From the NCBI RefSeq assembly GCF_009295825.1, contig NZ_WHKF01000002.1, positions 496,001 to 560,000 on the forward strand: 64,000 nucleotides of DNA, written 5' to 3'. This document shows positions 1-9,014 of the stretch, piece after piece. A program made the position numbers and the translations under genes. This stretch comes from Marinifilum sp. N1E240 (GTDB lineage Bacteria > Bacteroidota > Bacteroidia > Bacteroidales > Marinifilaceae). The stretch's first letter is position 1. Each line of letters begins with the position of its first letter. Below the pieces are notes generated by a model that searched no databases, was not told the DNA's origin, and saw only the letters and a list, made by a program, of their open reading frames with translations.

Positions 1-1
1 A

Positions 2-280
2 ACGGAAGGCAGTTTATTGGATTATTCATCTTTTCGTAGAAGAAGATTGTCAATTGATGTGCAAAAAGTGTTGAATAAAGAACTCGAACTATTTTCATTG
101 CCAAATTCAATGGGTTATTTGGGAACTTATCAAGACAAACAGGAAAATAAGCATACTGTTATAGTTCTACATTCTATTCAGAAGGGGATTGGTATGGAGT
201 ATATATTTGATTGTAGGGAATCTGATTACACAGACTTAAAAAAGGAAGTAGTATATCTGCTTCGATCGATGAGCAATTAA
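2..280 (+). CDS. hypothetical protein, C-terminal part (cut by window edge)
   Basis: The reading frame is open to the left edge (from base 2), so this is probably the C-terminal end of a longer gene rather than a small protein starting at the internal TTG at 17. About 92 residues are visible. They are mixed alpha/beta, with no signal peptide or membrane segment and no motif I recognise. The stop lies 13 bp before the MOSC gene on the same strand, so the two may be cotranscribed. No function is assigned. Confidence 0.6.
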   Translation, partial: TEGSLLDYSSFRRRRLSIDVQKVLNKELELFSLPNSMGYLGTYQDKQENKHTVIVLHSIQKGIGMEYIFDCRESDYTDLKKEVVYLLRSMSN

Positions 281-293
281 ATTTAATTGGAAA

Positions 294-920
294 ATGGAGG
301 TAATATCAACAAATAAAGGAAATTCTGTAGAGATTAATTATTATGGTAAACTTGTGAAAACAGGAATGTATAAAACTCCTGTTTTGGAAGGAATATATTT
401 GGGTAATGAAGATGTTCAGGATGATTCTGTGGTTGACAGAAGGTATCATGGAGGAATCGATAAAGCATGCTATTGGTACTCTGCAGATCATTATGATTTT
501 TGGAAGACTCGTTTTCCGGATTTGGATTGGCAAAATGGAATGTTTGGTGAAAACTTAACCATTAATAATTTAGATGAAGGTGATGTTAAAATTGGCGATG
601 TATATGAAATAGGAGAGTGTCTGGTACAGGTAACTCAGCCTCGTCAACCATGTTTTAAACTGAATTATAGATTTAGCTGCGATAATATGGTAAAAGAGTT
701 TATTAAAGCAGGTTTTCCTGGGATTTATATTAGGGTATTAAAGGAAGGAACCATTAAAAAGGGTGATCAGCTTACATTAAAAGAACGAAACGAAAATAGT
801 TTAAGTGTGAGAGAAATTTATCGATTGCTTTATGATTTTAACAAAGATCCGAAGCAACTGGCAAAAGCTATAGCTGATGATGCTTTGGCAGCTAGTTGTA
901 AGAAAGATTTACAAAAATAA
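294..920 (+). CDS. MOSC domain protein, YiiM-like
   Basis: This 208-residue protein matches the MOSC family, related to the C-terminal domain of molybdenum cofactor sulfurases. Visible signatures are RRYHGGIDKACYWY near residues 49-62, GMFGENLT near 82-89 and the conserved cysteine in QPRQPCFKL. The last ~50 residues form a helical tail like the 3-alpha domain of YiiM. Such proteins act on Moco-bound sulfur or N-hydroxylated substrates. The real substrate cannot be read from the sequence. The gene ends at a bidirectional hairpin shared with the convergent lipoprotein gene. Confidence 0.88.
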   Translation: MEVISTNKGNSVEINYYGKLVKTGMYKTPVLEGIYLGNEDVQDDSVVDRRYHGGIDKACYWYSADHYDFWKTRFPDLDWQNGMFGENLTINNLDEGDVKIGDVYEIGECLVQVTQPRQPCFKLNYRFSCDNMVKEFIKAGFPGIYIRVLKEGTIKKGDQLTLKERNENSLSVREIYRLLYDFNKDPKQLAKAIADDALAASCKKDLQK

Positions 921-948
921 AAAAGGACAGCAATGCTGTCCTTTTTTA
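919..948. terminator. bidirectional intrinsic terminator
   Basis: The hairpin AAAAGGACAGCA / TGCTGTCCTTTT has an A-run on one side and a T-run on the other. It sits between the convergent stops of the MOSC gene (+) and the lipoprotein gene (-), so it can end transcription from both sides. Confidence 0.85.
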
Positions 949-1710
949 TTAGTTTCCTAATATTATTTTTCTGACCAATGGTTCAGGATCCACCGCATCC
1001 ATATCCATATTACATCCAATTTTAAAGATTAAACCATTGTACCAGGCGTAGTATTGATATGAACCTGTTGATTCTTTATACATGCGTTTTTCACTTTCGT
1101 TGTAATTATAGTAATCAAACATTCTTGGCCAAGAGTTATCGTTTGATTTTGGAAGATAATATAAGGTAAGATCCTCTTTAAGATTTAAAAATTCATATTT
1201 TCTCAATTCCAAATCGTCATTTAACGTTTTAAGAGCTTCCTCGTCCATTTTCTCAAAAGGATTATCAGGACATTGTGTAATTGATACTATAAAGAAATCT
1301 TTAAAATTTGTATCATATCCCAAATCATTCTCTAAGTAGGAGATTTGTATTTGAAAAACAAGCTTGTTGTAATTGTTCCACGAAGTAACAATATTCGACT
1401 GGTTGTTTGCCACGATAAAAGGTAAATCTGTTGATGAAATCAAATTGATTTTGCTTCTCATCTCACTAGGAATTCTATTTAATCCTTCGGATAAACTTGT
1501 TGGAATGTAAAATTCAACTTTCTCTCTTTCTTTTAGTATGTTAAAATCGTAATTATAGGTATGATCATAGCCATCAACTTCGGTAAGACCAACTAATAAT
1601 TCCTGATTATCATCTAGAAAACCAGTGTGTTTATCACTCTCAGAACAAGCTGAAATGCCAAGAAAACTTAAGGCAATAGAAAGATATATGTAAGATTTTT
1701 TAATATTCAT
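949..1710 (-). CDS. hypothetical lipoprotein
   Basis: I chose the start at 1710 rather than the longer frame from 1752, because it gives a proper lipoprotein signal: MNIKKS, a hydrophobic core, then the lipobox LGISAC. About 253 residues. The mature part is soluble, rich in Asn, Asp and Tyr, and probably faces the periplasm or cell surface. I recognise no domain. A perfect -7 element (TATGTTTG on the minus strand, 1746-1753) lies 36 bp upstream and supports this start. It appears monocistronic. Confidence 0.75.
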   Translation of the reverse strand: MNIKKSYIYLSIALSFLGISACSESDKHTGFLDDNQELLVGLTEVDGYDHTYNYDFNILKEREKVEFYIPTSLSEGLNRIPSEMRSKINLISSTDLPFIVANNQSNIVTSWNNYNKLVFQIQISYLENDLGYDTNFKDFFIVSITQCPDNPFEKMDEEALKTLNDDLELRKYEFLNLKEDLTLYYLPKSNDNSWPRMFDYYNYNESEKRMYKESTGSYQYYAWYNGLIFKIGCNMDMDAVDPEPLVRKIILGN

Positions 1711-1745
1711 AATTGTGTGTTTATAGTAGTCATTCAAGAACAATA

Positions 1746-1753
1746 CAAACATA
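1746..1753 (-). promoter_or_regulatory. candidate -7 element of the lipoprotein gene
   Basis: TATGTTTG on the minus strand is a perfect match to the Bacteroidetes TAnnTTTG element, 36 bp before the chosen ATG at 1710. I see no clear -33 TTTG at the usual spacing. Confidence 0.45.
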
Positions 1754-1844
1754 CGTAAAAAAAGAATTTATGTTTTCCTTTTGTTTAAGTTTTAATAATC
1801 TTCAACTGAATGATTTTTTCTTTTTGTTAAGTTAATGAATAGAT

Positions 1845-3362
1845 TTACTCCATATTAGCTAATTCTAATGTAGTTAGGAATATTAAACCACTTACTTTTT
1901 TAATAGCTTCATAATCAATTTTATCTGCAGTATCAGTTGATTTGTGATAATCGTTGTGCAAACCATTAAAGTAAAATATTGCAGGAACATTTCTTCTTAT
2001 AAACGAAGCTTGATCAGAAGCAGCGTATAGAAAATTATCAGGTGTATCCTTACTGTAATCCAATTCTATTTTAGGGTAAATTTGGTTGAGGCTATCAGAA
2101 ACTCTTTTCAATTTAGGGTTTAAATCATTGGCTCCGAGAAGGTAGATGAAACTTGTGTGAGAATGAGCTTTATCTTTTCTACCCAGCATATCAATATTCA
2201 GGTTGGCTTTAATTTTTTCAATTGGTAAGGTTTTAGATTCAACAAAAAACTTAGAACCTAGCAAGCCTTTTTCTTCACCCGAAAAAGCAGCAAATACAAT
2301 GCTTCTTTTTAATTGAATACCAGAGTCAACGGCTTCTTTAATTTTTCTTGCAATTTCGAGCATGGCAGCTGTCCCCGAAGCATTATCATTAGCGCCGTAG
2401 AATATTTTTTCACCCTTTTTACCTATGTGATCGTAATGAGCTGAAATTACGATAAACTCATCCTTTTTCTCTGTACCTGGAATACATGCCAGAACATTTT
2501 CTGTTGATTTTTGTATGAATTGTTCGTTAAATTTTAGTTCAATTTTTTTGGTTTTAGTTTGTGGGATTTTATATGGTTTTTCTGCTGCACATTTTCTTAA
2601 ATCCTTTAGTTTTATATCGAATAATTCCGATATAGTTCTTGCCTCAATAGGTCCTTGGAATGTACTTGTCACAGTTTTGTACATTGAAAAAGCCTTGGGT
2701 TTTGTTATTGAATCAAATGGATTTTTCGAAGAAAATATATCTGGATCCAATTTGATTCTTCGACTAAATGCACGCTTTTGTCTTTTTACAATTTGTTGCA
2801 TTTGGTGAGGGTCTAGTGGGTTGCAAAAGAAAATTACTTTGCATCCGGTTTCTTTAATGATATCATTGGCTTTAACAGCTCCAGCATAAAGGTTTTTTGT
2901 AAGGAAAAGAATGGCTTTTTCAGAATAATTTTTGTTTAGATATAAACTGTCAGGTGCAGTTCCCAAAAATACCAATTCCAAATTAGGGTTGTAATAATCT
3001 GAAAATCCTGATAACATGAAATCTTCGTAATGCTTAAATATTTTATTTTGCGATTTAATGTTTGCAGAAGGAGAAATGTTTTTAAAAATATCGAAATGTT
3101 GAAAATAATCAATACTATCAATATTCAATTTGTAATTTAAAAGTTTCGCTTTGTAAAATTCCTTGTAAATATATTGTGCAGCAAGTTTCTGTCCCACTTC
3201 ACCAGTTTCTCTCCCCTCCATATTTGATGAGGATAATAAGATCAAATCCTTTTTAATATTATCAATTGAAATGCTTTTGGAAAAGTTAAGAGCATTACTA
3301 TTTTGCCCAAATAACTGGGTAATTATCAATATGGAAATAAAGAAAACAGAGACTCTCTTCAT
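1845..3362 (-). CDS. secreted M28 family zinc aminopeptidase
   Basis: 505 residues with an N-terminal signal peptide (MKRVSVFFISILII, cleaved near LFGQ). A PA-like region spans roughly residues 100-230. The M28 catalytic domain shows the zinc-ligand set: AHYDH near 305-310, GANDNASG, GEEKGLLGS, NIDMLGR and a late histidine in HNDYHKSTDT. The family removes N-terminal amino acids from peptides outside the cytoplasm. The gene stands alone, with the pcm gene starting divergently 170 bp away. A 7/8 match to TAnnTTTG (3399-3406) lies upstream. Confidence 0.93.
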   Translation of the reverse strand: MKRVSVFFISILIITQLFGQNSNALNFSKSISIDNIKKDLILLSSSNMEGRETGEVGQKLAAQYIYKEFYKAKLLNYKLNIDSIDYFQHFDIFKNISPSANIKSQNKIFKHYEDFMLSGFSDYYNPNLELVFLGTAPDSLYLNKNYSEKAILFLTKNLYAGAVKANDIIKETGCKVIFFCNPLDPHQMQQIVKRQKRAFSRRIKLDPDIFSSKNPFDSITKPKAFSMYKTVTSTFQGPIEARTISELFDIKLKDLRKCAAEKPYKIPQTKTKKIELKFNEQFIQKSTENVLACIPGTEKKDEFIVISAHYDHIGKKGEKIFYGANDNASGTAAMLEIARKIKEAVDSGIQLKRSIVFAAFSGEEKGLLGSKFFVESKTLPIEKIKANLNIDMLGRKDKAHSHTSFIYLLGANDLNPKLKRVSDSLNQIYPKIELDYSKDTPDNFLYAASDQASFIRRNVPAIFYFNGLHNDYHKSTDTADKIDYEAIKKVSGLIFLTTLELANME

Positions 3363-3532
3363 AATAAAGAATTTGTGTAAAAAGTTAATTGGATTTATGA
3401 AAGTAATAAAAAATTAACGTGTTATGATTATTTCCAACTATTTTTTACTCACTTGAATGTATTGATTTTGCATACTGATTATCTGATAGTCAGTTAATAT
3501 TGTTGTACCTTTAATAGCAAATGAAATAAGTT

Positions 3533-4252
3533 ATGAATACCGATTTGCTATTTGGAATATTGATGTTTTTGACCGGAGTAAACGGAGTGAATTTACAGAA
3601 TGAGCAGGATATGAATTTTAATACCCATCGCATAAAAATGGTTGAGGAACAGATATCAGCCAGAGGAATATCAAATTTCGATGTTCTTAGAGCTATGGAA
3701 AAAGTAGAAAGACATTTATTTGTTCCTGATCATCTTCAGAAATATGCTTATCTGGATAGACCTTTGCCTATAGGTCATGAACAAACAATATCACAGCCAT
3801 ATATAGTAGGATTAATGTCACAATTAATTGATGTTGATAAAACAGAGAAAGTGTTGGAAATCGGCACCGGATCAGGATATCAAGCAGCTGTTTTGGGAGA
3901 ATTATGCAGCGAAGTTTACAGCATTGAGATTATAAAGCCACTGCAAAAAAGGGCATCATTTTTAATTGACTCGTTAAATTATAAAAATATTTGGGTGAAA
4001 CACGGGGATGGATATTTAGGATGGTCTGAAAAAGCTCCTTTTGATGCAATAATTGTTACCTGTTCTCCAAGCAGCATTCCTCAACCTTTACTAGATCAAT
4101 TGGCTGAAGGAGGCAGGTTAGTAATTCCTGTTGGCTTGAAAAATGTAAAAAAGTTAATGCTACTAATTAAGACAAATGGAAAAATTAAAAAACAAAGCGT
4201 TATCCCGGTTCGATTCGTACCAATGGTTGATGATAAAGGCAATACTTATTAG
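3533..4252 (+). CDS. pcm: protein-L-isoaspartate O-methyltransferase, apparently exported
   Basis: 239 residues. The enzyme uses S-adenosylmethionine to methylate isoaspartyl residues and start their repair. PCMT signatures are present: MVEEQISARGI, VERHLFVPDHL, the ISQPYIVGLM region, and SAM motif I as VLEIGTGSGYQAAVL. Unlike cytosolic Pcm, the protein begins with a hydrophobic stretch (LLFGILMFLTGVNGV, about residues 5-19), which suggests export to the periplasm. An internal Met at residue 27 could give a cytosolic form. The stop abuts the convergent gene with no gap. Confidence 0.93.
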   Translation: MNTDLLFGILMFLTGVNGVNLQNEQDMNFNTHRIKMVEEQISARGISNFDVLRAMEKVERHLFVPDHLQKYAYLDRPLPIGHEQTISQPYIVGLMSQLIDVDKTEKVLEIGTGSGYQAAVLGELCSEVYSIEIIKPLQKRASFLIDSLNYKNIWVKHGDGYLGWSEKAPFDAIIVTCSPSSIPQPLLDQLAEGGRLVIPVGLKNVKKLMLLIKTNGKIKKQSVIPVRFVPMVDDKGNTY

Positions 4253-4753
4253 CTATTTGCTTTTCTTATATACTCCTTCGAATTGAATAGTCCATGTTTT
4301 TCCTTTATCTGTCGTCGACTCCCATAATTGTTTTACATTTCCATTGGTTAACAAAGTCCAAGTAATTCTATGTATGGATTCTTGTTCTCCCATATTTGAA
4401 TCTTCCCCACTTGATAGGATCATTTTTCCAGCTTTGAATTCACCTTTTAGTAATAAATTACTACCGTTTTTATCAATCCATACCTGATGCCATTTTTTTG
4501 TTTTAGGATTGTAAAAACTAAAGCTGGTTCCGGTAAAATTTTCTTTCTCCGAGATCCAGTTCTCCTGCAAAACATGCTTATCTTGAAGTAAGACGACATG
4601 GTTTTTACCAACAATATTTTCACCAGTATAAACATCCCATTTTCCGACCCAAAAATCGAATTGGCGATGCATATTAATACTATCTTTTTGTTTTTGTGCG
4701 GTTAATGTAAATGTTGAAAAAAGCAAACAAACTAGTACAAAACGAAATTTCAT
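4253..4753 (-). CDS. secreted DUF1579-like protein
   Basis: 166 residues with a signal peptide ending near LTAQ. The mature part begins HRQFDFWVGKWDV and continues with W- and G-rich beta strands, the pattern of DUF1579-type lipocalin-like proteins. The function of that family is unknown. The gene is the last of a minus-strand cluster, 2 bp after the DUF302 gene. Its stop touches the pcm stop. Confidence 0.65.
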   Translation of the reverse strand: MKFRFVLVCLLFSTFTLTAQKQKDSINMHRQFDFWVGKWDVYTGENIVGKNHVVLLQDKHVLQENWISEKENFTGTSFSFYNPKTKKWHQVWIDKNGSNLLLKGEFKAGKMILSSGEDSNMGEQESIHRITWTLLTNGNVKQLWESTTDKGKTWTIQFEGVYKKSK

Positions 4754-4755
4754 TT

Positions 4756-5169
4756 TTATTGATTTAAGTGAGAAGTAGATTCTTCTAAATAGGTTAAACT
4801 TCGCTCTAATTTCATTTTTAACTCGTGTGCAAAAGGTTGTAATTCATCATTTTCAATTACATCGAAAGCCGCCGTTGGATCCATTATCGAAATGTCGACA
4901 TGCCCATTGTCCTGTTCTATAACCGTTACATTGCAAGGCATCATTATTCCTATTTGATCCTCCACTTGGAATGCTTTGTAGGCAAATGCAGGATTGCAGG
5001 CTCCAAGTATTCTATAATTTTTAAAATCAACATCTAATTTTTCTTTTAGTGTAGATTTAACGTCAATATCCGTTAATATACCGAATCCTTCAGTTTGTAA
5101 AGCTTGTGTAATTTTATCAATTGCTTCATCGAATTGATAATCGGTTTTAATATTAATATAGTAACTCAT
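4756..5169 (-). CDS. DUF302 domain protein
   Basis: 137 residues with no signal peptide. The pattern fits DUF302: an N-terminal FDEAIDKITQAL helix, GFGILTDIDVKSTLKEKL, then YRILGACNPAFAYKAF and IGIMMPCNVTV with two conserved-looking cysteines. DUF302 proteins are small and likely cytosolic, with no settled function. It lies between the DoxX-like membrane gene and the DUF1579-like gene, all on the same strand with short gaps, so one operon is likely. Confidence 0.85.
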   Translation of the reverse strand: MSYYINIKTDYQFDEAIDKITQALQTEGFGILTDIDVKSTLKEKLDVDFKNYRILGACNPAFAYKAFQVEDQIGIMMPCNVTVIEQDNGHVDISIMDPTAAFDVIENDELQPFAHELKMKLERSLTYLEESTSHLNQ

Positions 5170-5232
5170 TTTATAGGGATTTAGGTTTAGTTGATATAAG
5201 TTATGAAAAAATGAGCGATGATAAAAATTGAA

Positions 5233-5727
5233 TTAAATATCCATATCAAAGCGTTTGTTTTTCAGACCTTTTCTTGGTGATAATTCACAAGCATGAAATA
5301 ATATCCAGATTAAAAGTGGAAAGGATAGAATTCGTAAATAGCCTAGTACTGGTTCATATTCCGGTCCTAATGGACCTGGAATGTATTTGGTTAGCATGAG
5401 AATGCTTAAAGGAATGAATAGTCCCAGTAATATCATTAATAAAATTGCAGCTTCTCGATGAACTCTTCTTATTAATAAGCCTACACCACAAACTATTTGA
5501 ATAAAGCCCGAAATTGTAATTACATTGTATGTGGATTTAAATACAGTTGAAAACAAGTGCCCAAAAAAGGAAGGTAGCATAATGTGAAAACTACCTATTA
5601 CTATTGCGGCAATGCCAAAAGCAAATCGCAAATGTTGGTTTTTGGAATATTGCTGCAGATAGGTATTAAATTTGGCAATAAACCAAATTAGGATGTAAGT
5701 AAAGAATATGGCACAAATAAATAACAT
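5233..5727 (-). CDS. four-helix membrane protein, DoxX-like
   Basis: 164 residues with four predicted membrane spans (roughly residues 1-18, 35-55, 70-85 and 95-115) and a further hydrophobic stretch near 130-147. The layout, with GFIQIVCGVGLLIRR in the third segment, resembles DoxX/DoxD-type inner-membrane proteins. No catalytic motif is seen. It is the first gene of the minus-strand cluster with the DUF302 and DUF1579-like genes (63-bp and 2-bp gaps). Confidence 0.6.
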   Translation of the reverse strand: MLFICAIFFTYILIWFIAKFNTYLQQYSKNQHLRFAFGIAAIVIGSFHIMLPSFFGHLFSTVFKSTYNVITISGFIQIVCGVGLLIRRVHREAAILLMILLGLFIPLSILMLTKYIPGPLGPEYEPVLGYLRILSFPLLIWILFHACELSPRKGLKNKRFDMDI

Positions 5728-5804
5728 CAGTTTTCAACTTTTATAGTATTTCATATTCAAGTTACGAATTTGTCTCTCTGTGTGCAAATAAGGGGAAGAG
5801 GCAA

Positions 5805-5837
5805 AAAAAATGACCACTCATATAGGTGGTCATTTAG
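5805..5837 (-). terminator. intrinsic terminator after the blaR1-like gene
   Basis: AAATGACCAC and GTGGTCATTT form the stem around a short loop. Read on the minus strand it is followed by a run of eight T. It lies 24 bp beyond the stop of the M56 gene. Confidence 0.85.
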
Positions 5838-5860
5838 ACTTTAGACTTATTCTACTTAAC

Positions 5861-8548
5861 TTAACTCTTTGTAGTGATAATAACCACACCATTTTTTGCC
5901 TTTTCTCCAAATTTTTCAATAGCGAAATTATCTTTGTAAACTTCAATAGATTCGATAGTATTTTTATTAATCTTTTTTAGTTTTTTTCCGTTTATTCTCT
6001 TACCATCTAAGATATAGAGTGGAGCATTTTTACCAGAACTACCTTTAATTCTTATTGATTCAAGATTATTTGAATCGTTATTTTTTGATGTGATAATAAT
6101 AGCTCCATTTTCAGCTTGGTTTCCGTATAGTTCGATAGCAGAAGCCCCTTTGAGGACATCTATACTTTCTATTTTATTTGGATTTAGTTCAGCTTTATTT
6201 GTTGTCAATACTATTTTTCCATCAACTACATATAGAGGGGAATTCTCTTTTGAGTAATTCACCAAATTCATTTTATCAAAAGATAGTTTGTTATCAACTT
6301 TCGATTGAATAAGAATAACACCATTTTTTGCTTCAGGACCATAAATTTCCATAGCAGTTTCATCTTTTAATATGGTCATGGATTCAATTGAATTGGGAAC
6401 AATTTGTTTAAATTCCTCACGCGAAATTTTATTTCCATTAACAATTACAATTGGTGCATTTTTTCCGTTTAAATTATCTTTAATGATAATTCTTGCTGAG
6501 GATTCCTTTGTAGTATCTACTCTTTCTTTTAATTGTTTTTCTATTTTTTTACGATATTCAGGCGTATTTATTTTTTTCATTTGCTCTTGAATCCGTTCTT
6601 TACTCTCTTTCAATTGTTTTTCCAATTTCTCTTTGAATTCAGGAGATTGCATTTTTTCAAACTGCCTTTTTAAAACCTCTCTTTGCTCCAATAATTTTTG
6701 CTCAAATTTTCCTGAATCAAATTCAGCTTTATGCTTTTCCAAGGAAACCTTAGCTTTTTCAAGTTGCTCCTTTAAATTATTTTGAAACTCTTTAGAATTG
6801 ATTTTTTCGACTGTTTTCTTAAGTTTCTTTGTTATTCTTTCTTTTTCAGAATTACTTAAATCAGTATTTTCCTGAATTTCTTTTAAATGATTTTGAAGTT
6901 CCTTTTGTTGCAACTCACGGTCTTTATTAAATTCTTTCAGAAATTTTTCATCAGAAAGTTCTCTCAATTGTTCTTCAATTTCTATCTGCTGTTCCTTCAT
7001 CTCTTTTTGAAATTCCTCACTATTGATATCAAGGTTTTTCAGTTCCTCCTGAAGTTCTTTCTGCATTTCTTGAAAATCAAATTCAAACTCGGCTTCTTCC
7101 AATTCTTTGGCAGCTTCCTCCATTGCCTTCTTTTGTTCTTCAATTATCTCTTCGGTTTTCATTTTAACCCACTTCTGAGATTTAAGAGAATCTTTATGAA
7201 GTTCAAAATTTACCTCAGGTTCTACGACCTCAATTTCGTGCTCTACTTCTACAACAGGTGCTATTTCTGCTACCTCGGCGACTTCCATTTCAACCTCAGG
7301 GACTTCAACCAATTCCGCTTCGGGAGTAGTTTCAACTTCGATTGCATTTTCAATTTTTTCAACAGATACTAATTCGTTTACCTCTTGTAATTTTTTCTTC
7401 TCTTTTTTCTTTTTGTCTTTCTTTTTTTGAACCTCAAGTATTGAACTTTTCGAAGGACTTACCTGTGGATCTCCTTGATCTAAGACATTTATTTTAGAAA
7501 AGAATTGATCGCCCGTGATAGAGTTGCCTGATACAGCCAAATTTGAGATTAAAATCAAACCTGTAAACAGAAATACGAACAAACCACTTAAAACATACTT
7601 CTCCAATTTTGGTGAAACATTTGTTTTAGGACGAAGAATTCGTTGCGCACGCTTTAGTACATTATCTTTTTTTCCTGATAATCCTAAAACCAAATCATAT
7701 TGTTTTTTTCTAATTGCTTCCATATTATTTAATGCTTTAATAAGGGTTAAGGATTCACCACAAACCTTTACCGCCAGATCGTCACAAATGTGTTCTCTTT
7801 CGGTATTAACCACTGAAGATAGCCACCAAAAAACAGGATGATAGAAAAACAGCAATTCAAGAATTCCCTGAATAAACTGAAACAAATAATCGTGACGCTT
7901 AATGTGCGCCAGCTCATGAGCTATAATAATTTCCAATTGATTTTCTGGAATTCCACTTAACATGGAAACCGGAAGTAATACAATGGGTTTAAAATATCCG
8001 ATAAGGGAAGGAATCTGCAAATACCCAGATTCTTTAAATGTAATATTCTGTTTTAAATCAAACTTAGCCACTAATTTTAATGCTATTTTTTGAGTAGGAA
8101 AGTTTAATGGATAAGCCAAATGATTTTTAAGTTTTAGCGTTCGTAAATAACTAATGGTCATTTGTAAAGACAAGACAAAAACTCCTATTATCCATAGATT
8201 AACAAGAACAGGAAAGTATTTATCAACCTGCAAGTTGTTAAGATCCCAAAAATTCGACTCAATAGGCGATGATTTCATCAATAAAAGCAATAGTTCAGGT
8301 GTTATGGAAGTGCCCTCAACTGCTGAATTTGGAATTTTAGAAATGTAATGTAGAAAGGTTATTACAGAGGTTAGGAATATAAATAATAAACCTAAACCTG
8401 CGACTGAATATTTAACTCGAGCATTATCCTTCGATATAAACCGAAATATAATCCATATAATTATTCCATAGATTCCAATTTGCCATATAGAATGTATTAA
8501 TGTCCATCCAATAGCATTGATTAATTGATGTATTTCAATATTACTCAT
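5861..8548 (-). CDS. blaR1: BlaR1/MecR1-type M56 metallopeptidase with three C-terminal plug-like repeats
   Basis: 895 residues. The N-terminal membrane part (about 1-335) has several spans and the zinc-protease motif IIAHELAHIKRHD near residue 208, the hallmark of M56 sensor-proteases that relieve BlaI-type repression. Residues about 360-690 form a very long Glu/Lys/Gln-rich coiled-coil linker. The C-terminus carries three ~55-residue repeats (about 692-750, 768-818 and 839-895) of the form APLYVVDGK...IESIDVLKGASAIELYG..AENGAIIITSK, which resembles the SusC/TonB receptor plug signature. There is no penicillin-binding domain. The 8-bp overlap with blaI indicates translational coupling. Confidence 0.9.
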   Translation of the reverse strand: MSNIEIHQLINAIGWTLIHSIWQIGIYGIIIWIIFRFISKDNARVKYSVAGLGLLFIFLTSVITFLHYISKIPNSAVEGTSITPELLLLLMKSSPIESNFWDLNNLQVDKYFPVLVNLWIIGVFVLSLQMTISYLRTLKLKNHLAYPLNFPTQKIALKLVAKFDLKQNITFKESGYLQIPSLIGYFKPIVLLPVSMLSGIPENQLEIIIAHELAHIKRHDYLFQFIQGILELLFFYHPVFWWLSSVVNTEREHICDDLAVKVCGESLTLIKALNNMEAIRKKQYDLVLGLSGKKDNVLKRAQRILRPKTNVSPKLEKYVLSGLFVFLFTGLILISNLAVSGNSITGDQFFSKINVLDQGDPQVSPSKSSILEVQKKKDKKKKEKKKLQEVNELVSVEKIENAIEVETTPEAELVEVPEVEMEVAEVAEIAPVVEVEHEIEVVEPEVNFELHKDSLKSQKWVKMKTEEIIEEQKKAMEEAAKELEEAEFEFDFQEMQKELQEELKNLDINSEEFQKEMKEQQIEIEEQLRELSDEKFLKEFNKDRELQQKELQNHLKEIQENTDLSNSEKERITKKLKKTVEKINSKEFQNNLKEQLEKAKVSLEKHKAEFDSGKFEQKLLEQREVLKRQFEKMQSPEFKEKLEKQLKESKERIQEQMKKINTPEYRKKIEKQLKERVDTTKESSARIIIKDNLNGKNAPIVIVNGNKISREEFKQIVPNSIESMTILKDETAMEIYGPEAKNGVILIQSKVDNKLSFDKMNLVNYSKENSPLYVVDGKIVLTTNKAELNPNKIESIDVLKGASAIELYGNQAENGAIIITSKNNDSNNLESIRIKGSSGKNAPLYILDGKRINGKKLKKINKNTIESIEVYKDNFAIEKFGEKAKNGVVIITTKS

Positions 8549-8939
8549 TGCTATCCTCCAAATTTGTTCCTTCCATACTATCTATTAATTCTCGGATTTT
8601 ACTCAATTCCTCTGTACTGCATTTTTTATTACCCAATGCCTGAAGAACCATACCAGAAGTTGATCCGTCGAATAAGGTAGAGATAAATTTATCGATGAGT
8701 TGGTTTTTCGTTTCACGTTCTTCCACAATTGCCTCATATACATGTGTACGCGATTTTTTATCACGTTGCAATATGTTTTTCTCCGTCATAATTTGCATCA
8801 CTTTAAGAGTTGTTGTGTAACCAACATCTCTTCCTGATTTTAATTTTTCGTTTACAAAACGAACCGTTGACGGACCATAAGTCCATAAAACTTGTAATAC
8901 TTCAAGTTCAGCTTCGGTTGGCTTAATCTTCTTTGGCAT
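8541..8939 (-). CDS. blaI: BlaI/MecI/CopY family repressor
   Basis: 132 residues with a typical BlaI winged helix: KPTEAELEVLQVLWTYGPSTVRFV, then GYTTTLKVMQIMTEKNIL and the wing with RTHVYEA. The C-terminal part is the dimerisation and cleavage region (FISTLFDGSTSGMVLQAL). It should bind dyads upstream of its own operon and be inactivated by the M56 protein encoded next to it. Three identical-type dyads lie directly upstream. I see no beta-lactamase gene nearby, so the regulon is probably something else. Confidence 0.95.
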   Translation of the reverse strand: MPKKIKPTEAELEVLQVLWTYGPSTVRFVNEKLKSGRDVGYTTTLKVMQIMTEKNILQRDKKSRTHVYEAIVEERETKNQLIDKFISTLFDGSTSGMVLQALGNKKCSTEELSKIRELIDSMEGTNLEDSNE

Positions 8940-8958
8940 TTTGTGGTGAATTCCGTTA

Positions 8959-8974
8959 TACGATTAATTTCGTA
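8959..8974. promoter_or_regulatory. putative BlaI operator 1
   Basis: TACGA-TTAATT-TCGTA, a perfect 5+5 dyad with a 6-bp centre, 20 bp upstream of the blaI start codon. Confidence 0.65.
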
Positions 8975-8984
8975 GTTAAAAGTA

Positions 8985-9000
8985 TACGATTCTTTTCGTA
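8985..9000. promoter_or_regulatory. putative BlaI operator 2
   Basis: TACGA-TTCTTT-TCGTA, the same half-sites and spacing as operator 1, with its centre 26 bp further upstream. Confidence 0.65.
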
Positions 9001-9014
9001 CTTCAAAATTTTAT

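Noticed and set aside
6887-7372. 161-codon Phe/Leu-rich frame on the plus strand
   Set aside because: It is the antisense shadow of the Glu/Lys/Gln-rich coiled coil of the BlaR1-like gene. Lys and Glu codons read backwards as Phe and Leu. There is no start context.
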